Positions 24,001 to 34,768 of a DNA stretch of 64,000 nucleotides are shown in pieces. A program made the position numbers and the translations under genes. The DNA comes from Filosporella fistucella (Eukaryota > Ascomycota > Leotiomycetes > Helotiales): positions 1,550,001-1,614,000 of the forward strand of contig JAQJZZ010000013.1 in the NCBI GenBank assembly GCA_030077755.1. Direction: 5' to 3'. Numbering within the stretch: position 1 is the first letter of the stretch; the number at the start of each line of letters is the position of its first letter. The notes below the pieces were generated by a model that ran no database searches, had not been told where the DNA came from, and saw only the letters and a program-made list of their open reading frames with translations.

Positions 24001-26236
24001 TATAGTTCTGGCTGGCTGTCCTGGTGGATATCATGGGCTGGCAATTGTAGCTACACTATCGGTACAACAGCTCAAGCGACATTTCCGGTCTGCGACATGG
24101 GGAAACCGCAGATCATAAGATGAATTTGTCTGATATTGAAGTTTCAGAAAATATGAAGTGGCATGGATGACTTCCAAGATAGAAAGATGCTCTGACAACA
24201 ATTAAGCTTTCCGGGTAGTTGGAGCATTTGCATGATTCTAATGCAGCCTGCAGAGTGGCACAGCATGGCCTTGCACGTCAGACACGTCAACGCCAATATC
24301 TATCTATGAGGTTAGTGGTCTTTTGTCGCATCGATCAACCTTTTTAGTCCTGGTAATACTCCTCTTCAGCATTTTACGAGACTGTTACAAGACTTGGTGC
24401 TTATCAGATCATCAATTGCTTATCACCTTTTTGACATGCTAATATTCACGGACTTCATATACGAGTTGAAAGTCTTGTCGTGATTCTCGTTGCAGCTCCG
24501 CTCTCGGATCTTCTTTTTGTTACTCAATACGGGTATCTGCCTCGATCAACGAACATCGGATCCAAATTCCAGGCAATACCATATCATTGCAGAAGCAAAT
24601 TTTTCGACACCAATCGGCACGTTACTTATGGTGAATGCTCGGCCGCATATGCCTCTCCGCCTCCAGTTCTGGCTGTACGCCCCAGGCCTCCGGAGGTAGG
24701 TCCAGATGCAGACACGCAAGCCATGCAGGTTCGTCATGGTGGAGAAAGCTGTTGTGCTACGATCGAGACTAAGATCTGAGGGAGACATATAGGTAATGAA
24801 GATCGAGCTTTTCTTTTTTGTTTTTCTTTGCAAGACCATGACAAGAAGCTAGTGGTGAGGATCGAAATTTTGTCTCGGAAATTTTCCGGGGACTACTGCT
24901 GAGGACTAACTTCGCTGACCAGTCTTTTCCCATGAGATGAACACGTACTTGAGGGAATCAACTCTCTGATCTTGTTATATGTCTTCAGCTTGCACGAATT
25001 GTCCTACCTGAAGTTCGATCAGAGACTGACAGACCTGCGCGGCATTTTCTCCAAGTCGAGCTTCTCCAAGTCGAGCTTCTCCAATCATTTTGTCGGACTT
25101 TCCTATCCATTTCCCTTGCCTCGTTTTCAGATTCATTTCTATTGCCAGTTTTCAAGCTCATGGTTCTTGCAATCGTTGGACAAAGGTGGCACGAGAAGCC
25201 ACCGAGTGGGAATCCTCCCATTCTCCCCGCGTACATCCTCCCTTGTCCATTTCCTAGTCACTTCCTCCCTACTCTGGATAGGCAGATAGGATGACCCGGA
25301 AAGAGTCAAATACCTTGCACATAAATGGCATTCCCACTTGATACAGCCATACACAGTATACCCTGCAGAGTTGCAACCTCCTCCCCGCCTGTTTAACTTT
25401 CTCGGCTTTAATAGTGGTATCTCATATCTTCCTTTCTTGTCAAAACGAGAGGGTTAAATACCACGACGAAGGTTGCTCTGATTGCACATGAGCGAGTGCA
25501 AGACTCGGATCGAGACCCTGCGGAGAGAGAACTCCGAAATAAAGTTTAGGGGAATCGGATAAGTGCTTCCTAAGCTTTCCTTTCTATTTTCTTGGTTTTG
25601 ATATTGACCAGGAATGGAATTCCTTCAAATTTCAGGTGATATTTCACTGTCTGTCCATTCGACACCAATATGAAGATAAGTTTAGCATGTCTGGGCACGA
25701 TGAGATACGCTCTTGGTATGCTGCTATTACTACGAAGGATGTTCTGCCCCTAGATCCAAAGAGGAAAGAGTGCTTACTCCGCAACCCTTTCTTGGAAGAT
25801 TTGTCTGTCAATCTTTGCATACTGATGCGAATCTTCGTATATTGATGCGAGAACAGGACAGGCTTAAGTCCTCATAGATGATTTGTCGAACTTCAAGCAG
25901 AATGAAACAATGCCAATGCAATACTAAAAAAGTCAAATGAGTTTTGAGGTGGTTTAATCTTGAAGTGATTATTAACAATTCCGTGTTCACATTAGTCTTC
26001 TAAATTCGAAGACGGGAGTGCTGTCTACCCTTCCACTTCCCACAAATCTCATATCCTGATGCTTAGATCCATACGTGGGGGAATCAAACCCCGGACATAT
26101 ATTCGAAGTTCGCAAACCAAACGCCACGCCATGAAATGGGGTATCCTTCTTTCTCTGCACCGCGACTCGTTATATCACCATATCCACCTCAAAACGAGAA
26201 CATAAAACAAATGGATGCTTTAGCACGACTGATGCC
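21008..26236. other. Large gene-poor block
   Basis: About 5.2 kb with no supportable gene on either strand. ORFs are up to about 165 codons but overlap in several frames, lack motifs and have no splice links that extend them. A 15-bp tandem repeat lies near 25047-25084. It may be eroded mobile DNA, but I could read no transposon protein in it. Confidence 0.4.
25047..25084. repeat. 15-bp tandem repeat, about 2.5 copies
   Basis: The unit TTCTCCAAGTCGAGC occurs twice in a row and is followed by the first half of a third copy. It lies in the gene-poor block and may be simple slippage. Confidence 0.75.
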
Positions 26237-28822
26237 TCATTTCCGTAACGGCAATGATGTTGATGTTGAGGTAGAGGTTAGTGTACCCGGTTCCTTCACC
26301 TCTTCAACCTTCTTCTCAACTTTAATCATCAAAATACCCGCCGTTGCCTGCCCCTTCGCATCGAGAAGCTGCACGAAGCGGTATCCCTGCTGCAGACGAT
26401 CGATACGGATACATGCCCATGCCGCCAGGTCATCTTTCGAGTAGCGGGAATCTTCGATTTTGAATCTGTAATGAAATGTCAGTTTGTGTTCGCAATCCAC
26501 ATGGGTAAGAAGTAGAAGATTCTGAAAGGGAGGGAAGAGAATAGATGCTAGGATGGAAAACGGGTAGAATGTTCCACTGCACCGTCCCGCTTAACAAGGT
26601 ATCCTCCGACTCGCCAAGCATGTGCCGGACCCTTAAATTGCCAGTCCCGCTTCAGGATTTGGAGAAGACGGGAGAAAACATTGACGGCCCGTTGCGAGTT
26701 GAGCAAGAAAAAGAATATGCAAAAGAGAATGCAATTTCTTTTCGCGTGATACGGGATTGAATACCGCGGCGGTGTGGAACATGCAGAATGAGGCCTGCAT
26801 GAATAATTTCTCGTGTGACGCGGGAACGAAAACAAGGAGCAGATATCAAGAAAAGAAAAACTGAAAAATGTAACAAGAACTAACCTCACGAAGCTCAACT
26901 CTTCCACAATCCTGGTTTGACTTGGGAATACCATCTCAAACCCCTTGGCGCCGAAATCGGGGTGATCACCTTTCTGGTAGGGACTTTGTCTTTTGTATTC
27001 TGCACCCTTGATGGGATCTCCTCCATTCTCTTGCTCCTTCTCGACATGCAGCTCACACTTGATGTACGGATGGAAGCCGCGCTCTGTCTGTCCAGGAGGG
27101 ATAGGGATGTGCTGGCCCGCAAAGACGGTAATTTTCAAATCCAGGCTTTTGTACTGTATAGATTCTGCTACATCGCTGCGATAGCCCGAGGGCTTCAACA
27201 CCCACCCATGCTCGCCTGCAAACATTCCTTCGTTGAGCATCATCCCCTCATCAAGTTTTTGCCAGTTGAGAGCTACCATCTGGACTCCCTTACGCCAGAA
27301 AACGGACGGATCAAGATTTGAAGAATCGATACGGAAACCAGCCGGGTAGGCACGCATGAAGTAATCCCGATTATGGGTGAACATTTCAGCCCTGCTTGTC
27401 TCGTGGAGTTCCAGTATCTGACTTTCGCCAATGGAGAAGATGTGTGGTGGTTTCTTTGCTGATTTGGCTTCGAAGCTCACAAATCGCTCGCTGTGAGTGT
27501 AAATTCCTAGGTTGCTGAGCTTCTCACAGATCTTAACCTTCTTCTTCCCACTTCCTCGCTCGTCCTCAGAGCCAGACATGATAGAATCTGCATCACCATT
27601 GGAGGGAGCTGGGGCCAGACTGTTGGTTGGAGCTGGAGGATCTTGCCTGTCGGCGATAGCTTTCTTGACCTTGATCAAAATTTTGTTCGTAAGCTCATCA
27701 AGTCGGGGCAATCGCTCATCTGGATCACATCCATCCGTCGGTTGCTCGACAAGCAAGCCTTTCCACTCTTCTTTCATGATATCTACCATAACTTCCTGCT
27801 GCTCTACATCTGCATGTACTTCCAGACTGACAATTATTGGCAGCTTGCTGGATATAAATGCTGTCTCACGGATTGTTTTGCAGACTGCTCTGAAGCCAAT
27901 TGGAGCTGTAAGAGTCCAGCCATGGAGGACAAGTGGTTCGCCATTCATTAAAGATCTCACAGACGATGCTCGGTCATTCGAATTCCCTGGTTCCAATGAA
28001 CTCGAAGTTGTTCTGCGACCACGCTCATCACTGCTAGAGCTATCTTTCCGAAGTCGAGCTAATTTAGTCCTTGCACTGTCGAGCTTCTCCTCTGCTTTCT
28101 CAAAGGCAGCTGCGGCCCTACTCGAAAGCGTACTGCCAGATATATGCCTTTTGTGCTCTGCTTTCGTGGGTGATCTTGTGTCTGTGGCAGATGAGCGGGT
28201 GGGGGAGGGGGTGGCGTTGTCGGAGGATTTATCGTCTGGTGGTTCACCGTTGTGTACGTCGATTTCAATGCATCGACATCCGCGGATAAGAACCTGTATA
28301 ATGTCAGATAAGGATGCAATGACAGAAGCGTAGACTCACATTCTTGTATGCGTCTGTGGAGCTTTTGGATGATAATTGATTCCCAGAGAGGTATGTGTTG
28401 TGACTACTGCTGATGTAGTAATTGCTGAGGGGTCTGGTCATGTCCTTCTCATTCGGGTCCACCTCACTCAACGCTTCGAAACCGCGAGCATAGTATACCG
28501 CCTCCAAGAATTGTTCGAACTTGTATTCCTCTTGGTTCAAATCCGGGATGGATTGCCCTTGGACAGTTGAAAGCCATGCTTCAAATCTGTGTCGCGAGAG
28601 AGTGGCTTCTGGCTTTCGGAGTTCGTCGTATACTGTCTGCAAATGTTCTTGGATTGCATGGCAAAGATACAATTGATGACGGGGCACTTCCGATGTAGTT
28701 TCACCTCCTCCAGCCTGAATTAAAGGTCGAAGAGGTGTGCCGTGTGTGGGGGATAGCATGGTGGACATGGCCATCAATTTGTGTAGAGAGAACTGTTTGC
28801 CAGAAGGTGTCAGAAGAGGCAT
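26237..28822 (-). CDS. Phosphoinositide-specific phospholipase C
   Basis: Three exons: 28822-28340, 28293-26885 and 26465-26237, giving 706 aa. An EF-hand-like helical region precedes the X domain, which starts [16 protein letters not shown] (catalytic His about 141). It continues with CIEIDVHNG (about 170-176) and [13 protein letters not shown] (second His about 285). Between the last two lies a roughly 100-residue Ser/Arg/Asp-rich insertion. The Y domain has [16 protein letters not shown] and [10 protein letters not shown]; a C2 domain follows, ending near [15 protein letters not shown] cleaves PIP2 to diacylglycerol and IP3 for calcium signalling. The last intron is 419 nt, long for this window. 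I chose ATG 28822. An alternative puts an ATG at about 29084 joined by a GTGAGT intron to 28856, adding about a dozen residues. Confidence 0.92.
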
Positions 28823-29642
28823 TCTGTGCGAGGTCGAGGTCTTAAATGACTAGACGTTCCATGTCAGTGAATTGCTGGGCAGTGACCCACAAGATATCAC
28901 AAAAGAAGTGCAAAACAGGAATATTGGGGCATCCTGTTGCGCTGGCTGTTTTTCGTTTGCAGGCAGCTGCTGATCGGCCACACACTGGCTGGCTTGGGCA
29001 GGCTGAGTAAAATAAATGACTGCAAGACGTGGGCTGCAGCAGACGCTCGCTCCATGTAAGAAACCTGGAAGTCACTCACCATCGTAAGTAATCAGTATGC
29101 CGACTCATAGGGAGATAAATGATGGGAGAGTCCCAAAGAGTGTAATTGTCTCCATCCGGGTTTTGAGGAAGAGATCTTGGAATTAGCAGTGGTCGAGCCA
29201 ATGCAACCGGGCTTTCAGCTGCTAAGGTTATTCTGGATTTGAATCTGACAGGCAAGCTTATTGGGGGCCGGAATGCGGATCGTTGGAGCGAAGAATGTTC
29301 CAAACGTTCGTTTCATAGCCGGCCACGCTGTGGATATATATTTTCCATAATATAAAACCTGATATATACGTAGTATTTGGTGATAGACAGTGATGGGAGA
29401 GAGGAAGGACAGCAACAGTTTATATTGAGCTGAAGAGCTCAGCCCTGCGACGAGGTCCGGATTCTCGGTCTCTACATTTGGTTTGGACCTGGATGAGGAG
29501 GGGCTGTGCCGAACATCTTCCGGCAGCTGGCGGGTCGGATCGCTGTCGTTGAATTGAGTTCATTTCCCCGTAGACGTTCCTACTGCACTTCCACAATCAC
29601 AACTTCATCTTCGCCTCCCTCAGTGTCTGGATTTTCAGCACA
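28823..29642. other. Divergent upstream region of PLC and small cupin
   Basis: About 820 nt. It contains the PLC leader, possibly with a 5' intron (donor GTGAGT near 29081), and the cupin promoter. Confidence 0.45.
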
Positions 29643-29986
29643 ATGGCAAAAAAATCTCAACGTGAGCACGAGCAGGAAGTCCGCTCTTGGGGATTCTCTC
29701 ACGTCTTCACTTGGACAGATAGCCCGTAAGCCAGCCGAGTCGCATAGCCTCAGGGAGAGAAAGCAGTGCTGACATTTGCCACAGAAACTACCATTATAGC
29801 CCTCACTCTCACCGCGGGCTTACAACACATCTGATCCTCAAAGGCCAACTGACAATCGCCTACCCAAAAGATGAGGCCCCGGAGAAGAAAGTATATGGTG
29901 TTGGCGATCGAATCGACGTTGATGCTGGCCGAGACCATGAAGTGTGGATTGGAACTGAGGGATGTACATACGTGATTGGGGAATGA
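29643..29986 (+). CDS. 94-residue single-domain cupin
   Basis: Two exons, 29643-29725 and 29785-29986, joined across a 59-nt intron (GTAAGC...CCACAG with a CTGAC branch). Exon 2 starts NYHYSPHSHRGLTTHLIL. Its His-x3-His-like metal site and the later HEVWIGTEGCTYVIGE are typical of small fungal RmlC-like cupins. The DRIDVDAGRDHEVWIG stretch supplies the second cupin motif. It is probably a cytosolic metal-binding beta barrel; the reaction is unknown. The start MAKKSQREHEQEVRSWGF is the conserved lead of this family. The gene is split by its intron into pieces too short to be obvious. Confidence 0.82.
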
Positions 29987-30912
29987 ATACATCCGGTCAT
30001 GGATAGTAAATCCTTGACGCCTAGCTGTGCAGATGTGCTCATACCGCTAGATCTCGATTCGAGATACATCAAACATGGTCAGTCTGCGGCAATGTCTCTG
30101 TCTTGCATAATTTTGTCAACTCTGGACGACCATATATTCAGCTGGGAGCTAGCCCACGATTCTCGACACGACGCAAATGGTTTGTTATGCATAACGCCTC
30201 CATCTTGTACCATCAGGGAGTGCTTTCTGTCAAGCTGGGGCGGCGTCACACTGTGGCATGTTCCGCGGCATAGAGAGGATATCTATAAGAGTTTGCGTGG
30301 CACTTGCTATGTTTCGTATCGATTGTTTGCTTCTGCTCCCATGAGTTTACGACCCGATCAACCGGCGTTTACTCTGAAGCCCATTTGAGGATTGTGCTGC
30401 CAGGTCTCGAAATGATATTCGCTCGTGTCAGTATGTTTGGTGTGTCCACAATCCATCACCCAGCCATGCCGCAATCTTGGCCTCGGTCTTGGTGACTGAC
30501 CCAGGCTACGCCAAATCTCAGGTCTTTACGACACTTCGCAGCGAAAACAAATCTGAAGCATCGTTTGCATACTGTTATTAGTTTCTGTCGCTTTCTACCT
30601 CGTTACTTTTACGTAACGTGATAACCTTTGATGAGGCACAGAACATCGCCCGAACCATTTCTAGTCTTTAATTAGATCTGATTGTGGAGGATGAATCTGC
30701 GGAGCATGTTTCTCCTTATCAGGCAACGGTATCTGCATGTCTCTCGTCACACGGATTGCCCCGTCAAATGGTTTACATTCATTTCCACATTTCTTCGCCT
30801 TAAGACAATTGTTGCCAGTTTTTATAAATACGTTCTCATTCTTGTCAGTCACCATCGAAAGTTATCACCAGACTCGATCCATTGAGCCTCAGAACAGGTG
30901 TAATTAGCAACC
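29987..30912. other. Intergenic, no gene seen
   Basis: About 930 nt. One 129-codon frame starts at 29999 on the plus strand, directly after the cupin stop, but its composition and lack of motifs do not convince me. Confidence 0.4.
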
Positions 30913-32464
30913 ATGCCTAAACGATTTGTTGTATGCTGCGATGGAACTTGGCAGAATGCTGACAATGGCAAGGAAGGTGTGCCATCAAACGTTGCTCGGT
31001 TCAGTCGCATAATTGCTCCCGTCGGAAAGACATCCTCTGGGGAGCCTATTGAACAGGTAGTTTTTTACCAAAATGGAGTTGGGTCTGGCACCGCAGGATT
31101 TCTTGACAAGGTGACTCAAGGTTCGGACCTCCCTCTTGTTGGTCGCATCTTAACTGATGGTTGACATCACTAGGGGCCGTTGGTCATGGTCTGGAAGAAA
31201 ATGTTATTGAAGCCTACCATTTCCTCGCAACCAACTGGAGTCCGCCAAAGCCCGGCAAGACAGATGATGAAATTTGTCTTTTTGGGTTTTCTCGGGGAGC
31301 ATATACTGCGCGAGCACTTGGATGGATCTTAACTCAGATGGGGCTCCTGGAACCTGTTGACTTGGAGCATTTTCGAGATCTGTATGCACTTTTCAAGACC
31401 ATGGGAGACAAGGACCCGTTTGGGAAAGCAGTCCCGGAGCAGCAGAAACCACAAGGATGGACCAAGAAAGAAAAGGGCAAGCCCGCACGAGCACTTAAGA
31501 CTGGGCCAACGAAAGTTAAAGTCGATGTTGTCGGTGTTTGGGACACTGTTGGAAGCTTGGGATTGCCAGAGAGCTGGTTATCCAAGTTGACAGGATATAA
31601 TAAAGGGAAGGAGTTTGCTAATACGGCTTTGAATTCTAGTAAGTCAAGGAGGGGGTTGTGATGAGGTATTAGAAACTGACATGCACAGGTGTCAAACATG
31701 CCTTCCAAGCACTGGCTTTGGATGAACATCGCGGTGCATTTACGCCTACCTTATGGTACCTCGAGACGGATACCGAGGCTTGCGATATGCGTCAATGTTG
31801 GTTTCCCGGGTTTCATTGTGACATTGGCGGCGGTGACACCAGTGACGCAAAGGAAAATGAGCCTTCTATTGACGATATGTCGCTTGCCTGGATGTGTGAC
31901 CAGGTCGATCGCAGTTCTCTCATCGAATTCGATAAGGACGCAGTCAACCTTGTATTCCCTTCTGTCGCTGACAACGCCCAGTTCCGTGCGGGCAGAACAA
32001 ACGATCCGTGTAATGCTTTCTACAGTCTCGGTGTTGGCGGTAGTTCTATTCGTCGGACTCCGGGTTCGTATCACAAGGATTTGAACACAATTCCGGATGC
32101 GGAACTAGATCATAGCACGAGGGAGAGAATACATCCCTGCGTGAAATTACGTATTGATGCCTACGAAAATTATTACCCGCTAGCACTTGACGAGTATAAA
32201 GACTGGGGTTTCAATGCTTATCCAAAATGGCAATATGTCGTGGAAAAAGGTGCTGGCAATGGTGCATCATGGAAGAGACCTGAGATCAAAGAGAAGAAAG
32301 GAGTGTTCGGTGTCAAACCTGCTGTCCGAGAGATCAGTATCAAGGAGCATGTGATTCGAGAGGTGAGCGGGAAGATCAATTTCGAGATTAAGCTATTGCC
32401 CAAGAAAGAGAAGGAGATGTTGATGGAGATGAATAAGAATGTTCCTTTCGTGGGGAAGCAGTGA
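30913..32464 (+). CDS. DUF2235 / Tle1-like alpha/beta-hydrolase
   Basis: Three exons: 30913-31120, 31174-31638 and 31689-32464, giving 482 aa. The start MPKRFVVCCDGTWQNADNG is the hallmark of DUF2235 proteins, relatives of the bacterial type VI phospholipase effector Tle1. The nucleophile elbow GFSRGAYTAR lies at about residue 107. VWDTVGSLGLP follows, and CDIGGGDTSDA with the likely acid residue lies in the last exon. Fungal genomes carry many such uncharacterised hydrolases, probably esterases or lipases, cytosolic since no signal peptide is seen. The first donor (GTTCGG) is weak, but it gives the expected TQ|GAVGHGLEEN joint. The tail is Lys/Glu-rich. Confidence 0.88.
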
Positions 32465-33226
32465 GACTGCAGCAAGAGCAGGACGACCCCCCCGCCCGGT
32501 AACATGAGCGAATGACCTATTGGCTGACGCTTTCAACTTTCCACCTCTCAATATAATGTACTACAAGCAGCTTTTATCTATTCTGTATTCGTACCACTTC
32601 CTGTTCTTCCTTCTACCTTTTACATATATCATGCATTAATTGAACTTGAAAGCTGGCCAGTACCCATTGTTCCTCGTTACCACAATCGATTGTGCCATCG
32701 AGTTGTTCCATGTAAAAGTTTCTCATCAAGATCCACATCACACGCCTTACCGTCATTCCGTCAATTCGGTGATAATCTACCTTATCTGCGAGATTCATTC
32801 ACAGATGGGAAGCTATTCTCAGAACTTCTGCAGGGGTCGGACATTCAAGAAGTCCTAGTCAGGGGCTCGCTTAGATACTAAGCTTCGAGAAGCCGTCTTT
32901 CCGCAACAGCACCTCATACGTCCTGAACATGTATACACCTGAACTGGTAAGAGTATCAGAGTTGCTTTTGGGCAGTCGTTTGGTTGTCCAATTCAATACT
33001 CAATTGACACACTATTTTGCTGCTAGCAGCTAAGTCGGGCTCTTATTCTCCCGTCTGTGCCCCACCCGGACAGCCATCCCACCGGGGTAGCATGGCTCGC
33101 CAGTTGAGATCTAATGTCCCAGAATCAAATATAAATAGGCCATCTCTTGCACTGCCTCTCAAATCTACAAACACCCTCATACAGACACTGCCTTTATCTT
33201 CAACCTCACCAAGAACCGCCGTCAAG
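32465..33226. other. Intergenic with promoter of the second cupin
   Basis: About 760 nt. It contains the hydrolase 3' end and, near its right end, a TATA box. No other gene is seen. Confidence 0.45.
33130..33137 (+). promoter_or_regulatory. TATA box of the 173-residue cupin gene
   Basis: TATAAATA lies 97 nt before the chosen start codon, a good match in sequence and spacing. It also supports the inner ATG at 33227 over the in-frame upstream start at 33017. Confidence 0.55.
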
Positions 33227-33748
33227 ATGTCTTCCCTCACCCCCATCACCGCGCACCTGACCCTCAACTCCCCAACGGGCACCTCTACATTCACCAGCCT
33301 CCCTCTCCCGTCTCAACCCATAGGTCCTAGTAGCAACATGACCTACATCTACTCCGCTCCCTCAACCTTCTCCATCTCCACTTCCACAGACCTAACACAC
33401 CACAACGCCTCTCCCCTTGAACCTCCTCTCCGATCCTTCCCTTCAGCAGGAGCAACCGGCTGCGTGATTATTGATTTCGGTCCTAATCCCGAGCAAGCAG
33501 AAGGCTTCATGCACAGGACCAAAACCCTCGATTACATTGTTGTACTTGAAGGGGAGCTAGAATTGTGTTTATGGGATGCAGAGAAGGCGGCTCCTGGTGA
33601 GAGAAAAGTGTTTAAGCAGGGAGAGATGGTGATACAGAGAGCGGTTTGGCATGCGTGGAGGAATGTGGGAGGGGAGAAGGGAGCGAGAATGATGGCGTTT
33701 TGTGTTGGGGAGGAGGGAGCTGTGGAAGGAGGGATGGAAGTTCGTTGA
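33227..33748 (+). CDS. Cupin-2 domain protein
   Basis: A single exon of 173 aa. The open frame extends upstream, but the TATA box and the AAG-ATG context support the start MSSLTPITAHLTLNSP. The second half holds the barrel: HRTKTLDYIVVLEGELELCL (motif 1), then GEMVIQRAVWHAWRN (motif 2 with the metal-ligand His). Such stand-alone cupins occur next to redox and secondary-metabolite genes, but no cluster is visible here. The 3' half of the gene is strongly purine-rich on the coding strand, ending in Gly/Glu-rich residues. No signal peptide. Confidence 0.82.
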   Translation: MSSLTPITAHLTLNSPTGTSTFTSLPLPSQPIGPSSNMTYIYSAPSTFSISTSTDLTHHNASPLEPPLRSFPSAGATGCVIIDFGPNPEQAEGFMHRTKTLDYIVVLEGELELCLWDAEKAAPGERKVFKQGEMVIQRAVWHAWRNVGGEKGARMMAFCVGEEGAVEGGMEVR

Positions 33749-34402
33749 GCTAGGTTGAGGAGAATGAATAGGGCTCAACTTAGACTACCATCTTTATCCA
33801 CGAATAAATCAGGTTTATACTTTATCTCCCAAAATGTTGAAACGTTTTGGTGTTTATTGTCACCAAGCTTGCAAGTTCTTTTGTGTGGACCACGACGGGT
33901 ATCCAAAACTGCAATATCAGAAATCTTAGAGCATCTTATAGAGTTACAACAGAGATGAAACTTAAGCACACTTTGTTCTCAAAATGCAACACTCATCTAA
34001 ATGTTTTCGTTCTTTTCAAAAGAATCAGACTACTGTCAAGTCATTCAATATCCAGGCCGGCAATCCGACATAGAGATTGTATATCTGAGAAAAGCATCAG
34101 GCTGAACCTCAACATAATCCAAATCAAATTGGGCTCCCTTGATATAGATCAAATACACACTCAATTAAGAAACAAAATCGTCTATCTCGAGGGTTACACA
34201 GCCAAGTGAATTACATAAGCATTCCCTTGAATACGCGTATCCAATCCCTGCTTCTATCCAACTACCATATATCACGTCTCTTTCCATAACCTCTCTTAAG
34301 CCCGTCATCCATCTTCTCCTCCTTATCTCTTCAAATGTCTCCTCTCGACAACTTAACCTCAGCCAACACCTAAATTCTCAAAACTTGAAAATCGACATTT
34401 AA
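33749..34402. other. Intergenic, no gene seen
   Basis: About 650 nt, AT-rich. One 120-codon frame (33847-34209) overlaps the region but its composition looks non-coding. Confidence 0.4.
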
Positions 34403-34768
34403 ATGTCACACCTCTCCAATCTCCTCCGACAAGTCGCGAAAAAAGCATCACATCCAAATGCTCTAATCTACGATATACAACTAGAGAGAGCGAGAGTACA
34501 GGTTCTAGTGAAGGGGGAACTAGGAGATGGTAAATCCGAGGCTATGAGATTGGGTGGTGGTGAAGTTGGGAAAGAGGAGGGTATGAAAGCGGAAGGGAAG
34601 GAAAATGAAGGAGGTGAGGGGAGTATGGAGATGAAGGAAGATAAGACGAAGATAGAGGATTCAAGGGGGAGAGAGTGTCTTAGTCAAGGTGGAAGTATAG
34701 AGAAAGGGGTTAGTGGGAGAGATGAAGGGGTAGAATATGATGGTGGGGTAGGGAAAAAGGAGGGGTAG
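34403..34768 (+). CDS. Doubtful small Gly/Glu/Lys-rich ORF
   Basis: An open frame of 121 codons starting MSHLSNLLRQVAKKASHPNA. The first 45 residues look protein-like, with an amphipathic start. The remainder is a low-complexity Gly/Glu/Lys/Met run caused by polypurine DNA. I recognise no family. It could be a real fungus-specific gene or a chance frame. It borders the AT-rich block. Confidence 0.3.
   Translation: MSHLSNLLRQVAKKASHPNALIYDIQLERARVQVLVKGELGDGKSEAMRLGGGEVGKEEGMKAEGKENEGGEGSMEMKEDKTKIEDSRGRECLSQGGSIEKGVSGRDEGVEYDGGVGKKEG

Noticed and set aside
26055..26095. tRNA-like T-arm on the minus strand (GGGGTTTGATTCCCC)
   Set aside because: No matching acceptor stem or D/anticodon arms could be placed upstream at tRNA distance, and the loop has TTT where TTC is expected.
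29076..29303. 75-codon minus frame as an N-terminal exon of phospholipase C
   Set aside because: Its donor phase does not enter the PLC frame; any acceptor before 28822 gives a stop or wrong frame.
29999..30388. 129-codon plus frame after the small cupin
   Set aside because: No motif, odd composition, no link to neighbours. Likely chance.
33017..33226. Upstream in-frame extension of the second cupin
   Set aside because: A TATA box lies inside it and the extension is not protein-like; the start at 33227 is better.
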